Source: Procambarus clarkii
Lineage: Eukaryota > Arthropoda > Malacostraca > Decapoda > Cambaridae
DNA length: 64,000 nucleotides
Direction: 5' to 3'
Assembly: GCF_040958095.1 (NCBI RefSeq)
Contig: NC_091227.1
Span: 21,736,526-21,800,525, forward strand
Part shown: piece by piece, positions 32,057 through 43,197 of the stretch
Numbering within the stretch: the stretch's first letter is position 1
How the letters are laid out: each line of letters starts with the position of its first letter
Notes under the pieces: model-generated
Told to the model about the DNA's origin: nothing
Seen by the model: the letters and a program-made list of their open reading frames with translations, nothing else
Databases searched by the model: none
Position numbers and translations under genes: made by a program

Positions 32057-32755
32057 TAGGTAGTGTGAGACACAACGAGCAGTAACCATTGTGTATGTAG
32101 TGTGGGGCACGACAAGCAACAACCATCGTGTGGGTAGTGTGGGGCACGACAAGCAAAAACCATCGTGTGGGTAGTGTGGGGCACGACAAGCAAAAACCAT
32201 CGTGTGGGTAGTGTGGGGCACGACAAGCAACAACCATCATGTGGGTAGTGTGGGGCACGACAAGCAACGACCATCGTGTGGGTAGTGTGGGGCACGACAA
32301 GCAACGACCATCACGTAGGTAGTGTGGGGCACGACAAGCAACGACCATCGTGTGGGTAGTGTGGGGCACGACAAGCAACAACCATCGTGTGGGTAGTGTG
32401 GGGCACGACAAGCAACGACCATCGTGTGGGTAGTGTGGGGCACGACAAGCAACGACCATCGTGTGGGTAGTGTGGGGCACGACAAGCAACGACCATCACG
32501 TAGGTAGTGTGGGGCACGACAAGCAACGACCATCGTGTGGGTAGTGTGGGGCACGACAAGCAACAACCATCGTGTGGGTAGTGTGGGGCACGACAAGCAA
32601 CGACCATCGTGTGGGTAGTGTGGGGCACGACAAGCAACGACCATCGTGTGGGTAGTGTGGGGCACGACAAGCAACGACCATCACGTAGGTAGTGTGGGGC
32701 ACGACGAGGAACGACCATCACGTAGGTAGTGTGGGGCACGACGAGGAACGACCTT
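32057..32755. repeat. 37-bp minisatellite, about 19 copies
   Basis: The unit contains gtagtgtggggcacgacaag and caacgaccatcgtgtgg. Two variant classes (catcgtgtgg, catcacgtag) recur in a periodic order between 32290 and 32720, a sign of segmental amplification of several units at once. Confidence 0.96.
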
Positions 32756-32892
32756 ACCAGTGTGACTGTGGTGGTGTGGGTTGAGGACAGTACTTAAGAG
32801 CTTCGGAGTTCACTTGTCCTTTGTCCTCGCCTCCCCTTACACTATACACTTACAATACTCGGGATCAATACAAATATTAATAAATAATTTAC

Positions 32893-33940
32893 ACTCACCA
32901 AGCCACACCCCGCCACCCTCACTGAGCCACACCCCGCCACCCTCACTGAGCCACACCCCGCCACCCTCACTGAGCCACACCCCGCCGCCTTCACCAAGCC
33001 ACACCCCGCCGCCTTCACCAAGCCACACCCCGCCGCCTTCACCAAGCCACACCCCGCCGCCTTCACCAAGCCACACCCCGCCGCCTTCACCAAGCCACAC
33101 CCCGCCGCCTTCGCCAAGCCACACCCCGCCGCCTTCACCAAGCCACACCCCGCCGCCTTCACCAAGCCACACCCCGCCACCTTCACCAAGCCACACCCCG
33201 CCGCCCTCACCAAGCCACACCCCGCCACCCTCACCAAGCCACACCCCGCCGCCCTCACCAAGCCACACCCCGCCACCCTCACCAAGCCACACCCCGCCAC
33301 CCTCACCAAGCCACACCCCGCCACCCTCACCGAGCCACCCCTCACCAAGCCACACCCCGCCACCCTCACCAAGCCACACCCCGCCGCCTTCACCAAGCCA
33401 CACCCCGCCGCCTTCACCAAGCCACACCCCGCCACCCTCACCAAGCCACACCCCGCCACCCTCACCGAGCCACCCCTCGCCACCCTCACCAAGCCACACA
33501 CCGCCACCCTCACCAAGCCACACCTCGCCACCCTCACCAAGCCACACACCGCCACCCTCACCAAGCCACACCCCGCCACCCTCACCAAGCCACACCCCGC
33601 CACCCTCACCAAGCCACACCCCGCCACCCTCACCAAGCCTTACCCCGCCACCCTCACCAAGCCACACCTCGCCACCCTCACCAAGCCACACACCACCACC
33701 CTCACCAAGCCACACCCCGCCACCCTCACCAAGCCACACCCCGCCACCCTCACCAAGCCTTACCCCGCCACCCTCACCAAGCCACACCCCGCCACCCCTC
33801 ACCGAGCCACACCCCGCCCCCCTCACAAAGCCACACCCCGCCCCCCTCACAAAGCCACACCCAGGCACCTTCACCAAGCCACACCCCGCCACCCCTCACC
33901 AAGCCACACCCCACCCCCTTCACAAAGCCACACCCAGGCA
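32893..33940. repeat. 24-bp minisatellite, about 43 copies
   Basis: Unit caccaagccacaccccgcca (first 20 bases) with gccttc/ccctc variants. The + strand is almost free of G; the minus strand is G-rich (ggcggggtgtggc) and stays open for 351 codons. The plus frame (PPPSPSHT repeats) also stays open. I treat both as artefacts of an 8-codon unit, not as genes. Confidence 0.95.
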
Positions 33941-34067
33941 CTCTCATCCCCTGGATCTTATCGAGTTATGGTGTGATCATACTGGGAAGAAGCCAGGTGG
34001 GGCGGTGCTCATCTCTGCCACTCTTGTTTTTCCTTCCCCCTGGTGAGTGGCGTCTCCATGGTTACCG

Positions 34068-35118
34068 TCACCTCCATCACTGGCACCTCCATCACTGGCA
34101 CCTCCATCATTGCTACCACCATCACTGTCACCACCATCACTGGTACCACCATCACTGCCACCACCATCACTGCCACCACCATCACTGCCACCACCATCAC
34201 AGCCACCACCATCACTGCCACCACCATCACTGCCACCACCATCACAGCCACCACCATCACTGCCACCACCATCACTGCCACCACCATCACTGCTACCACC
34301 ATCACTGCTACCACCATCACTGGCACCTCCATCACTACCACCACCATCACTGCCACCACCATCACAGCCACCACCATCACAGCCACCACCATCACAGCCA
34401 CCACCATCACAGCCACCACCATCACTGTCACCACCATCACTGTCACCACCATCACAGCCACCACCATCACTGTCACCACCATCACAGCCACCACCATCAC
34501 AGCCACCACCATCACTGTCACCACCATCACAGCCACCACCATCACAGCCATCACCATCACAGCCACCACCATCACTGTCAACACCATCACTGTCACCACC
34601 ATCACTGTCACCACCATCACTGTCACCACCATCACTGTCACCACCATCACTGTCACCACCATCACTGTCACCACCATCACAGCCACCACCATCACAGCCA
34701 CCACCATCACTGTCACCACCATCACTGTCACCACCATCACAGCCACCACCATGACAGCCACCACCATCACTGTCACCACCATCACTGTCACCACCATCAC
34801 AGCCACCACCATCACTGTCACCACCACCATCACAGCCACCACCATCACTGCCACCACCATCACAGCCACCACCATCACAGCCACCACCATCACAGCCACC
34901 ACCATCACTGCCACCACCATCACTGCCACCACCATCACTGCCACCACCATCACAGCCACCACCATCACAGCCACCACCATCACAGCCACCACCATCACAG
35001 CCACCACCATCACAGCCACCACCATCACTGCCACCACCATCACAGCCACCACCATCACAGCCACCACCATCACAGCTACCACCATCACAGCTACAACCAT
35101 CACAGCCACCACCCCTTT
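34068..35118. repeat. 18-bp minisatellite (CCACCATCAC), about 58 copies
   Basis: Unit accaccatcactgccacc with acagcc, actgtc and actgct variants. Five frames remain open for over 230 codons (for example HHHC/HHHS repeats on plus, MVVAVMVV and GGCDGGGS on minus), which is expected for an 18-bp period free of stops. No start context or conserved flank supports a gene. Confidence 0.95.
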
Positions 35119-35167
35119 CCCTGATAGACATGGAAATGCAGCCATATGAGCAACGACCCCTCTAGAA

Positions 35168-35307
35168 AAACAAAAGCAGCCCAGTGGCATAGAAGTAATG
35201 TCCAGTGGCATAGAAGTAATGTCCAGTGGCATAGAAGTAATGTCCAGTGGCATAGAAGTAATGTCCAGTGGCATAGAAGTAATGTCCAGTGGCATAGAAG
35301 TAATGTA
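35168..35307. repeat. 21-bp minisatellite, 6.5 copies
   Basis: Unit gtccagtggcatagaagtaa plus t, with identical copies, so recently amplified. Confidence 0.96.
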
Positions 35308-35344
35308 CACTAATGCAGATGGGATTACAAATTAAGGGGTAGAA

Positions 35345-35930
35345 TTACGGGAAAGAGTGGCAGAACAACCTGGTGATGGCAGTAAAGGAAACAAAACTGA
35401 CAAGTGTTAGAGGAAATGCTATCTTGCCACGAGGATATCAAGTAAAAGGGAAAGATGGGGTGTACAAAGATGGTGGTGTTGCGGCTCTCTTACTACAGCT
35501 TGAAGAAATAACATTATCAGAGGAATCAGAGCAGCGAGATTACATACTAGCAATAACATCAGTGGGGGACATGAGGATAGTAGGAGCTAAGTCGAAGAAA
35601 GAAGAGATGAAAAAGGTCTGAAAAAAGTACAGAGCAATAGAAATAGGACAATAGATAGACACTGAAGAGAAACGGAAATGAATACGCCCGTGTCTGGAGA
35701 GAAACCAAATTTGAAAATGACGTTGCGGCAAAAGATAAGGATCAACTGAAGCCAGATAAGGAGAGAAAAACAGCGAGAGACCACGTACTCAGACCGAGGA
35801 GACAGCGGATAATTTAACAAAAAGAAAAGGCCAAAGTTGCAGGATAACAGTCCAGAAGAAGCAATGGAAGACATTGTAGTCACTACAGAAGTAGAAAACA
35901 AAGACACTGCTCTGTAATTTTAGTGGTTCC
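35345..35930 (+). mobile_element. LINE endonuclease and linker relic
   Basis: 35370-35621 translates to MAVKETKLTSVRGNAILPRG, GYQVKGKDGVYKDGGVAALL and QLEEITL. This is the pattern of the apurinic-type endonuclease domain of non-LTR retrotransposons (…VQETKL… motif). 35628-35800 is the linker region upstream of the RT, and nearly the same sequence recurs at 37115-37290. Stops and deletions make it inactive. Confidence 0.65.
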
Positions 35931-36340
35931 TGGCATCCCCATTTTAAATTGAGGGAGTACATTTGTTTTTTTTCCAGAATCTTGGGAGATTTCCTGACTC
36001 TAGCACTTTAGTAAAAATTGTAGATAACTAAATTGTAGATAATAATATTCTCCTTATACGGCTTCAGTTAGTCCTTAGCTTTGGCCACAATGTCATTTTC
36101 AAATTCCCTGTTTTTTCTGCTGACTCGGCTGTATTCATTTCCGTTTCTCTTTAGTGCCTCTCTATTGTCCTTTGTTCCTATTTCTCTCTACTTTTTCCAG
36201 GCTTTTTTTCTCTTCTTTCTTTAGCTAGCCTTCATTGCCTATTGAACCAGAGGTTTACTTTTCTCCTCCTTGAATGAACTGCTCAGTTGCATCGGCAGAT
36301 TTCCAAGTGAAAGAGTAAGAGTGACTGAGAGAGAGTAACA
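35931..36340. other. Probable LINE-derived sequence, minus strand in part
   Basis: 36110-36200 (plus: tgctgactcggctgtattca, tttccgtttctctttagtgc) looks like the complement of the linker region present at 35640-35710 (actgaagagaaacggaaatg). An inverted partner of that segment is therefore likely. Confidence 0.45.
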
Positions 36341-36354
36341 GTGAGAGAAAAGTG

Positions 36355-37565
36355 TCAGAAAGTGTTTGAAACTGTCCCTCACGAAAGACTGGTGTACAAG
36401 ATGGAGAAGCAGGCTGGGATGACTGCAAAAAACACTGAGCCGGATAAGGGAGTAAGTACCTGAAGGATAGACGGCAAAGAGTCAGTCAGAGAAGCGGTTT
36501 TAAGCTGGAGGAATGTAATAAGTTTGGTCTCTAAAGGCTCGGTCCTGGTGCCGCTGCTGCTCCTGATTTATGTGACCGACCTCCCCCGAGGAAGTCGGCT
36601 CGTTCATGTCAGTGTTTGTAGATGATGCAAAGCTGATTAGGAATGTGAGAGGAGAGGACGTTGACAAACTCCAGGGGAAGGCAAACAAATGGTTGCTGGA
36701 ATTTAATCCTAATAAGCGCAAGTTAATGAAAACGGGAAACGGAGGCAGGAAAATGAGAAGTATCTACACCATTAGGGAAAGACTGCTACATGAATCAGAA
36801 CGAGAGTGACATTTGGGAGTGGATATAATTCCAACACTAACACTGGAGGTAGACATAAACAGGGCAACATCAGCAGCATATGGGATGCTGGCAACTGTAA
36901 TAACATCATTTAGAAGTCTAAATCAGGGCTTCTTGAAGGCACTCTACACCACCTTTGTTAGACCAATACTGGAATATCCAGCACCGGCTTAGAATCCGCA
37001 CCTTGTGAAGCATTAAACCAGAGATTTAAAAAGTACAGAAATTTGTAGCAAAATTGGTGCCAGAGCTAAGAGTGCTAAGCTAAGAGGATAGGCTCATGGA
37101 ACTAAATCTCACAACCCACAGAGCAATAGAAACAGAGGACAATAGATAGACTCTGAAGAGAAACGGAAATGAATACGCTCGTGTCGAGAGAGAAATAGAA
37201 TTTGAAAATGACATTGCGGCAAAAGATAAGGACCAACTGAAGCCAGATAAGGAGAGAAAAACAGCAAGAGACCACATACTCAGACTGAGGAGGTCTACCC
37301 AAGAGGGTAGAACAAACATGGGGGATATGATTACAACATACAAGATGCTGAAAGGAATAAAGGTGGACAAGGATGGCCTCTTCAGACTGAGAGGAAGTAG
37401 GACGAGAGAACACAGGTGTAAGCTGGAAACACAAAGGAGTCGGAGGAATGTAAGGAAATACTCGTACTCTATTGGTAGTCAATAATTCCACGGAAAGAAG
37501 AAGTTGTGGAAGCCACCTCCATCCACAACTTCAAGCCCAGATTCAACAAAGAATTTGAACATGAG
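36355..37565 (+). mobile_element. Decayed LINE RT, several frameshifts
   Basis: The order of motifs is preserved: FETVPHERLVYKMEKQAGM, GSVLVPLLLLIYVTDLPRGS, SVFVDDAKLIRNV, KWLLEFNPNKRKLMKTGNGG, LTLEVDINRATSAAYGMLAT, TFVRPILEYPAPA and WKLETQRSRRNVRKYSYSI. It ends with a GSHLHPQLQAQIQQRI-like segment in shifted frame. A copy of the upstream linker (37115-37290) is inserted or duplicated in the middle. A third, older LINE family. Confidence 0.75.
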
Positions 37566-38092
37566 AATAGTTGAATGCAACAAGTACAAGGGGAGTTTTT
37601 TCAGGGATATTCCTGCGCGGGCCGTAAGCCTCTGGCTGACCCACTAACTGTTACTTTGTTTTAGTTTTTGTCTTAGGCGGAGTATGAGTAATTATGACTC
37701 GTGAGTATACTTCTCCAAGGGGAGTGGACGAGGCATGGAGAGTTGAACCCCATTCCCCGTAGACACGATTAGGTAAGTACTGATAGGCAAGCATCATCAT
37801 CATCACTATCACCACCACCATCAGCCGCCGCTACACCCATAACCCTCCCCCCTCCCCATCACCTCGCCCCTCCCCCCTTCTCTTCCTCTCTCTCTCCTGG
37901 GGAAAGGTTGGTGTCATTTCCCGCCCCGTTGCTCCTTCCTCATTACCACTATTATCTCTCGTGTCTCTCCCTCCCCCAACCTTGCCTCTCCACCCTGCCC
38001 CCAACATCTCCCACAACATGAGACGCGCTGCCTCTCCCCGTTCCTCTCAGCCAGGGCTCTGAGGGAGACTGCCAGCATCACCAGCACCCCGC
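37566..38092. other. No gene seen; short trinucleotide and C-rich tracts
   Basis: 37792-37830 is catcatcatc/caccacc, followed by a C/T-rich stretch (37845-38000). Confidence 0.4.
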
Positions 38093-38338
38093 TGTGGCCA
38101 CCATTCACCAGGTGAGAGGCAGCGTCCACCAGGTGAGAGGCAGCGTCCACCAGGTGAGAGGCAGCGTCCACCAGGTGAGAGGCAGCGTCCACCAGGTGAG
38201 AGGCAGCGTCCACCAGGTGAGAGGCAGCGTCCACCAGGTGAGAGGCAGCGCCCACCAGGTGAGAGGCAGCGCCCACCAGGTGAGAGGCAGCGCCCACCAG
38301 GTGAGAGGCAGCGTCCACCAGGTGAGAGGCAGCGTGTA
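38093..38338. repeat. 21-bp minisatellite, about 11.5 copies
   Basis: Unit caccaggtgagaggcagcgt plus c, with a cgccc variant in three neighbouring copies. Every unit contains caggtgag, identical to a strong splice-donor consensus on the + strand; a curiosity unless transcribed. Confidence 0.96.
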
Positions 38339-38388
38339 CAGGCTAAGATTCCTGTGGCCGGACTCAGCACCTTGCGCCTTCTCCATCA

Positions 38389-38597
38389 TTGGGCTATCCT
38401 CCTCCCTCTTCTCTACTTCGTCTCCCCATCTTCCTCCCTTTCTTCTTCCCTTTCTTCTCTACTCTGTCCTTCCCTCATCTTCCTCTTCTAGTCCTCTCCT
38501 CCTCTTCTTGTTATTCCTATTCATCCTCGTGCTCTCCTTTCTTCTATTCCTCCTCTCCTCTTCATTTTACTCCTCCTCCTTCTTCTCCTAATTCTTC
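38389..38597. repeat. Pyrimidine-rich tract
   Basis: Irregular tcctc/ttctt sequence; its Ser/Leu/Phe-rich open frames are artefacts. Confidence 0.6.
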
Positions 38598-38985
38598 ACC
38601 TTATTCCCTCAGTGTACACCTTCTTTAGTGTGGGTTTACACTCATAATCCCTCAGTGTACACCTCCTTTAGTGTGGGTTTACACTCATAATCCCTCAGTG
38701 TACACCTTCTTTAGTGTGGGTTTACACTCATAATCCCTCAGTGTACACCTTATTTAGTGTGGGTTTACACTCATAATCCCTCAGTGTACACCTTATTTAG
38801 TGTGGGTTTACACTCATAATCCCTCAGTGTACACCTTCTTTAGTGTGGGTTTACACTCATAATCCCTCAGTGTACACCTTATTTAGTGTGGGTTTACACT
38901 CATAATCCCTCAGTGTACACCTTCTTTAGTGTGGGTTTACACTCATAATCCCTCAGTGTACACCTTATTTAGTGTGGGTTTACAG
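38598..38985. repeat. 43-bp minisatellite, about 9 copies
   Basis: Unit ccctcagtgtacaccttctt followed by tagtgtgggtttacactca. cttctt and cttatt variants alternate. Each unit has complementary agtgta and tacact words about 20 bp apart. Confidence 0.96.
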
Positions 38986-38992
38986 TCATGAT

Positions 38993-39281
38993 GGGAGCCG
39001 GTCGGCCGAGCGGACAGAACACTGGACTTGTGATCCTGTGGTCCCGGGTTCGCTCCCAGGCGCCGGTGAGAAACAAATGGGCAGAGCTTCTTTCACCCTA
39101 TGCCCCTGTTACCTAGCAGTAAAATAGGTACCTGGGTGTTAGTCAGCTGTCACGGGCTGCTTCCTGGTGTGTGTGGTGTGGAGAGAAAACAAAAATTAGT
39201 TAGTAAACAGTTGATTGACAATTGAGAGGCGGGCCGAAAGAGCAAAGCTCAACCCCCGCAAACACAACTAGGTGAATATAT
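38993..39281 (+). mobile_element. Core SINE with LINE family II tail (type II)
   Basis: Same head (GAGCCGGTCGGCCGAGCGG) and core (ttacctagcagtaaaatagg) as the type III copies. After gggctgcttcctgg the sequence switches to gtgtgtggtgtgg, then gttgattgacaattgagagg, cgggccgaaagagcaaagct, caacccccgcaaacacaact and aggtga. From gttgattgac onward it matches the 3' UTR of LINE copies C, D and E. The SINE therefore uses the 3' end of that LINE. Confidence 0.88.
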
Positions 39282-39475
39282 AGGGCCGCCTGTTGAGCCT
39301 GCCCCCAAGAGAGAGGCGGCCACAACGCCATCATCTATCATGCAGGCCTCTGGTCCGTGGCGAATTGTGCGGACTTAACAAGAGGCGCAACATCTCTGGT
39401 GGATCTTAGGAGACACACCTTTCATCTTTCTTGGTTTACTTAAGCTGCCTGTGGTGGAGAGGTGAACACCTTAGT
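39282..39475. other. No feature seen
   Basis: Unassigned GC-richer sequence. Confidence 0.4.
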
Positions 39476-39477
39476 TC

Positions 39478-39600
39478 AGGGATACGGCGCTGCCTGGTGA
39501 GGCTTGTGTGTAGTGGTGGTGACTGGTGAGGCTTACTGCCTGGTGAGGCTTGTGTGTAGTGGTGCTGCCTGGTGAGGCTCGTGTGTAGTGGTGTTGCTAC
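39478..39600. repeat. Degenerate minisatellite (tggtgaggctt / gtgtgtagtggt)
   Basis: About five irregular units combining ctggtgaggctt and gtgtgtagtggtg. Confidence 0.75.
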
Positions 39601-39759
39601 GGGCTGTCCACGTACAGTGGTGAAGACTTGTAACAAGAAGCGAAGGTCAGGAGTCAGCAGTGAGCCCGCCAGGGGGAGGGGGACCACCCGCGTCATTATG
39701 TATGCAAGAAAGAGCTTGATAAGTTGCTTGAGGGTGCACGTCGTAGGGCGGGCGGCACG

Positions 39760-39865
39760 GGCTCAACACCACTGCCACCTCACGAATACCAATTGGCTAG
39801 TATTGGACCAATCACGCTCCTTCCCTTTGATCTCCCGCCCTACACCATATTATATATATCTTGTT
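39760..39865 (+). promoter_or_regulatory. CCAAT/TATA promoter-like motifs
   Basis: Two or three CCAAT-type words (accaattggc, attggaccaatcac) lie about 40-70 bp before a TATA-like tattatatatat at 39848-39858. No gene follows that I can recognise, so this is only a motif-level call. Confidence 0.25.
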
Positions 39866-40192
39866 CTACTTGACCGAAAGGCTCAGATTAATGATTCTAA
39901 CACCAATCATTTCAATATTTATTATGTTCTCCTTCACTGTCGTGGGAAGTTAAAACAATGAACTCTCCAAAGTTCGTTTTCACACTTATTTTTGGTCTGA
40001 CGCCTTGGGATGCGTATCGCAAGGTTACTCCTTACATTCTCAGATGTAAGGAGTATGTGTGTGTGTATAATGTGGCCAGGTTATGGAAGGACTGGTCCCA
40101 GAGTTCACCAGGAGCTGTACCCGGGTATAAACAAAGCGGTTTTCTCTTTGTCTCGGTGATGACGGCTTTTGTATTTTGTTACGCCCATGCTC

Positions 40193-40415
40193 GGGTACGC
40201 CCACACTTGGACACGCGCACACATGGACACGCCCACACATGGATACGCCCACACTTGGATACGCCCACACATGGACACGCCCACACATGGATACGCCCAC
40301 ACATGGATACGCCCACACATGGATACGCCCACACATGGATACGCCCACACATGGATACGCCCACACATGGATACGCCCACACTTGGACACGCCCACACTT
40401 GGACACGCCCACATA
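40193..40415. repeat. 16-bp minisatellite, about 14 copies
   Basis: Unit acgcccacacatggat with cttgg and gacac variants. A stretch of the same array lies beyond the SINE at 40687-40709, so the SINE interrupted it. Confidence 0.95.
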
Positions 40416-40686
40416 GGGGCCCTGTAGACTGGTGGATAGCGCGCAGGACTCGTAATTCTGTGGCGCGGGTTCGATTCCCGCACGAGGCAGAAACAAATGG
40501 GCAAAGTTTCTTTCACCCTAAGTGCCCCTGTTACCTAGCAGTAAATAGGTACCTGGGAGTTAGTCAGCTGTCACGGGCTGCTTCCTGGGGTGTGTGTGTG
40601 GTGTGGAAAAAAAAAAGTAGTTAGTAAACAGTTGAGAGGCGGGCCGAAAGAGCAAAAGCTCAACCCCCGCAAAAACACAACTAGTA
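40416..40686 (+). mobile_element. Core SINE with a different tRNA head, tail type II
   Basis: Head ggggccctgtagactggtgg, atagcgcgcaggactcgtaa, B box GGTTCGATTCC; this is not the head of the other copies. The core (ttacctagcagtaaataggt) and tail (ttgagaggcgggccgaaaga, gctcaacccccgcaaaaaca, caactagta) are those of the type II copy at 38993. The phrase cacttggacacgcccaca stands on both sides and may be the target duplication, although it is also the minisatellite unit. Confidence 0.88.
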
Positions 40687-40794
40687 AACACACTTGGACA
40701 CGCCCACACCAAGAAGGGGATGGTGGCCAAAACTGTGAGTAATTCCAAAGCGTCATATGAGAGTGGCGTAGTATCTACATTTAGGTGTAGTTAC

Positions 40795-41398
40795 ACTTCA
40801 AAACGCTAGTACTCTCTAGAGTGGAGTACGGCTGCACAATGACAGCCCCTTCCAAGCTGGAGAAATTTCTGACCTGGAGACCGTGCAGAGATCCTTTACT
40901 GCTAAAATCCACTCCGTAAAACATATAAACTACTGAGACCGACTAAAGAGCCTAAATCTGTATTCTCTTGAGCACAGGCGGGAGAGATACATAATAATCT
41001 ATACGTGGAAAATAGTAGAGGGGCTGGTCCCAAACCTGCACACAGAAATAACAGCACATGAGACCAGAAGGCATGGCAGGATGTGCAGAATACCCCCGTT
41101 GAAGAGCAGAGGTGCAACAGGTACTCTGAGAGAGAACTCTATCGACATCAGAGGCCCGAGACTGTTCAACACGCTTCCACTACACATAAGGGGCATAACT
41201 GGCCGACCCCTCACACTGTTCAAGAGAGAACTTGACAAACACCTCCAAAGGATACCTGATCAACCAACCTGTGACTCATACGTCAGGCTGCGAGCAGCCG
41301 CGTCCAACAGCCTGGTTGATCAGTCCAGCAACCAGGAGGCCTGGTCGACGACCGGGCCGCGGGGACGCTAAGCCCCGGAAGCACCTCAAGGTAAGGTA
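40795..41398 (+). mobile_element. LINE family III: RT C-terminus and 3' UTR
   Basis: The translation in shifting frames gives LEYGCTMTAPSKLEKF-like sequence, then KSLNLYSLEHRRERYIIIYT, VEGLVPNLHTEITAHETRRH, GRMCRIPPLKSRGATGTLRE, RGPRLFNTLPLHIRGITGRP and FKRELDKHLQRIPDQPTCDS. These are followed by the tail cagcctggttgatcagtcca, ggaggcctggtcgacgaccg, gggccgcggggacgctaagc and acctcaaggtaaggtaa. The 3' half is intact. This 3' end is the source-type sequence for the type III SINE tails. Confidence 0.82.
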
Positions 41399-41915
41399 AT
41401 TACACCTGGCTGTACGACACTACTATCCTAGCTGCCTCATTGGTATCATAGTAATGGGATCATGGAAAATGGGGAAAATAGACATTTAAGGGGGTAATCG
41501 GAATATAATTGGAAAATTGACATGTAATGGAAATTATATATGTAATGGAATACGAAATGGGGGAAGGAAGAAATTGTATACACCAATGTACAGGATCAAA
41601 TAATATAATGTTACAGAATGTGTAGAAAAAAGTGTTGTCCCATAATTATTATAGAAAATGGTGATGCTTCTTGCAACGATTCAATGAACAGATTGACAGA
41701 GTTATGTTGAAGTGCCACAGGTGCCACAGGTGCCTCACTGGTGCCACAGGTGCTATACTGGTGCCACAATATATTATATATATGTGTAAACGCTTATTTC
41801 TGTGACAATTAAGAGTTGGCAGGTGTGATTAATTATGTTTTGTCCCTCCACAGGTGAGTTGTGGAGGTCGTTGGCAGCGCTGACTGACCTGGAGGACTGT
41901 TGCTGCGTCCTGTAC
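41399..41915. other. No gene seen; short gtgccacag tandem
   Basis: AT-rich, with gtgccacaggt words repeated at 41711-41768. Confidence 0.4.
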
Positions 41916-41917
41916 GT

Positions 41918-42052
41918 AATGGGCCCATGTTGGGGTACATAATGGGGGCCCATGTTGGGGTACATAATGGGGGCCCATGTTGGGTACATAATGGGGCCAT
42001 GTTTGGGTACATAATGGAGCCCATGTTGAGGTACATAATGGGGTACATAATA
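41918..42052. repeat. 24-bp minisatellite, about 5.5 copies
   Basis: Units share cccatgttggggtacataat followed by gggg; later units are diverged. Confidence 0.9.
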
Positions 42053-42435
42053 CAGCAGACATCATGCAGGAGACATCAGGCAGCGGACATTATACACGAC
42101 CCATCACTACACACGTGTACACAAGCCCTTAAAGCCAAAATAGACCTACATTGCAACAGAACAATCAACAAAAGCAACAAAAGCACCTCAACAAGAACCA
42201 AAATCTAGCACAAAAAAGCCTTTCAATAAAGCCAAGCCGTGGGGCTGGAGGAAGATAAAATACTCGAGCACATAAAAATAAAGTTTGAGGATCATTACAG
42301 GTGACCCAGAGGTACGCTGGAACCCCTTTTAACGGTATTGCAGAGGCCCGTCGCGGTGTTAAATCCTGGCGTAATATATAGCTCCGGGATGCCCTCACTC
42401 TAAGCCTTAGGGAGGGGGGGGGGTGCAGCTGGGTC
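42053..42435. other. No gene seen
   Basis: Unassigned. Confidence 0.35.
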
Positions 42436-42437
42436 GG

Positions 42438-42690
42438 TTTGCTTGGGGTCTAACACCATCCACTTGGACTGGTACGGTCGGCGTTCGATCCCCGATGGTC
42501 CAAGGGGTTGGATATCATTCCTTCACCTTGTCCTTATATCCCAACTCCTTGTCCTCAATATCCCAGCTCCTTGTCTTCAATATCCCAGCTCCTTGTCCTC
42601 AATATCCCAGCTCTGCCCTCATATCCCAGCTCCTTGTCCTTATATCCCAGCTTCTTGTCATGTTGGCTTAGCACTTTCTCCACATAAGTG
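42438..42690 (+). mobile_element. SINE family B copy 3, with internal minisatellite
   Basis: Begins gggtctaacaccatccactt, then ggactggtacggtcggcgtt, GGCGTTCGATCCCC and ggtccaaggggttggatatc. Its 3' part has become an imperfect 19-21-bp repeat (tatcccagctccttgtcctc) at 42539-42660 and ends gttggcttagcactttctcc. Confidence 0.65.
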
Positions 42691-43197
42691 CCTCACCTTC
42701 TACTCCCCAAGCCCGCCCTGGGGCCAGGCCATAGCTTGATTTCGTTGATTTGTGCAGAGATAAGACAAAAGTCAAGGAAATTACCCAATATTTATACAAA
42801 AAGAGAGAAATATAGACAGGATATAGAGACAGAGTCCTCTTCAGCAGTGAGCAAGAGAGATAGTTCAGGTACTGCCACATGTTATCATTACCTAAGTACT
42901 TCTCATCCCGCCCGAGTATATAATTAGGACTGCTGTGTGTTCCAAGACCTGTTGCTGTAAGTGATTAGGGGATACCATTGGTGAAGTGCCGTGTATTAAG
43001 GTGTTAAGATGGCCTCCTGGAGAGACGAATGCCTGAGGGAACCTCAGTAATATTGGTGGCCACTTCCTCAAGTAATAATATCTCATTATCTTCGTAAATA
43101 ACTTTCTGTGGTTTTAATAACACTTGTTACTGATACCACAAACATCATGAAACCTGATTCTTTAAGTAAATTGTCTTCGAGCTGACGACCTGTCTAG
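42691..43197. other. No gene seen
   Basis: Unassigned AT-rich sequence. Confidence 0.4.

Noticed and set aside
32893-33940. Proline-rich PPPSPSHT repeat protein
   Set aside because: Both strands are open because the 24-bp unit lacks stops; the frame runs into unrelated sequence at both ends.
34068-35118. Histidine-rich or Thr/Ile-rich protein genes
   Set aside because: Five frames are open at once over a pure 18-bp tandem repeat, with no splice pattern, flanking domain or codon signature.
40416-40490. Functional tRNA gene
   Set aside because: Same reason; it is joined to the SINE core and type II tail.
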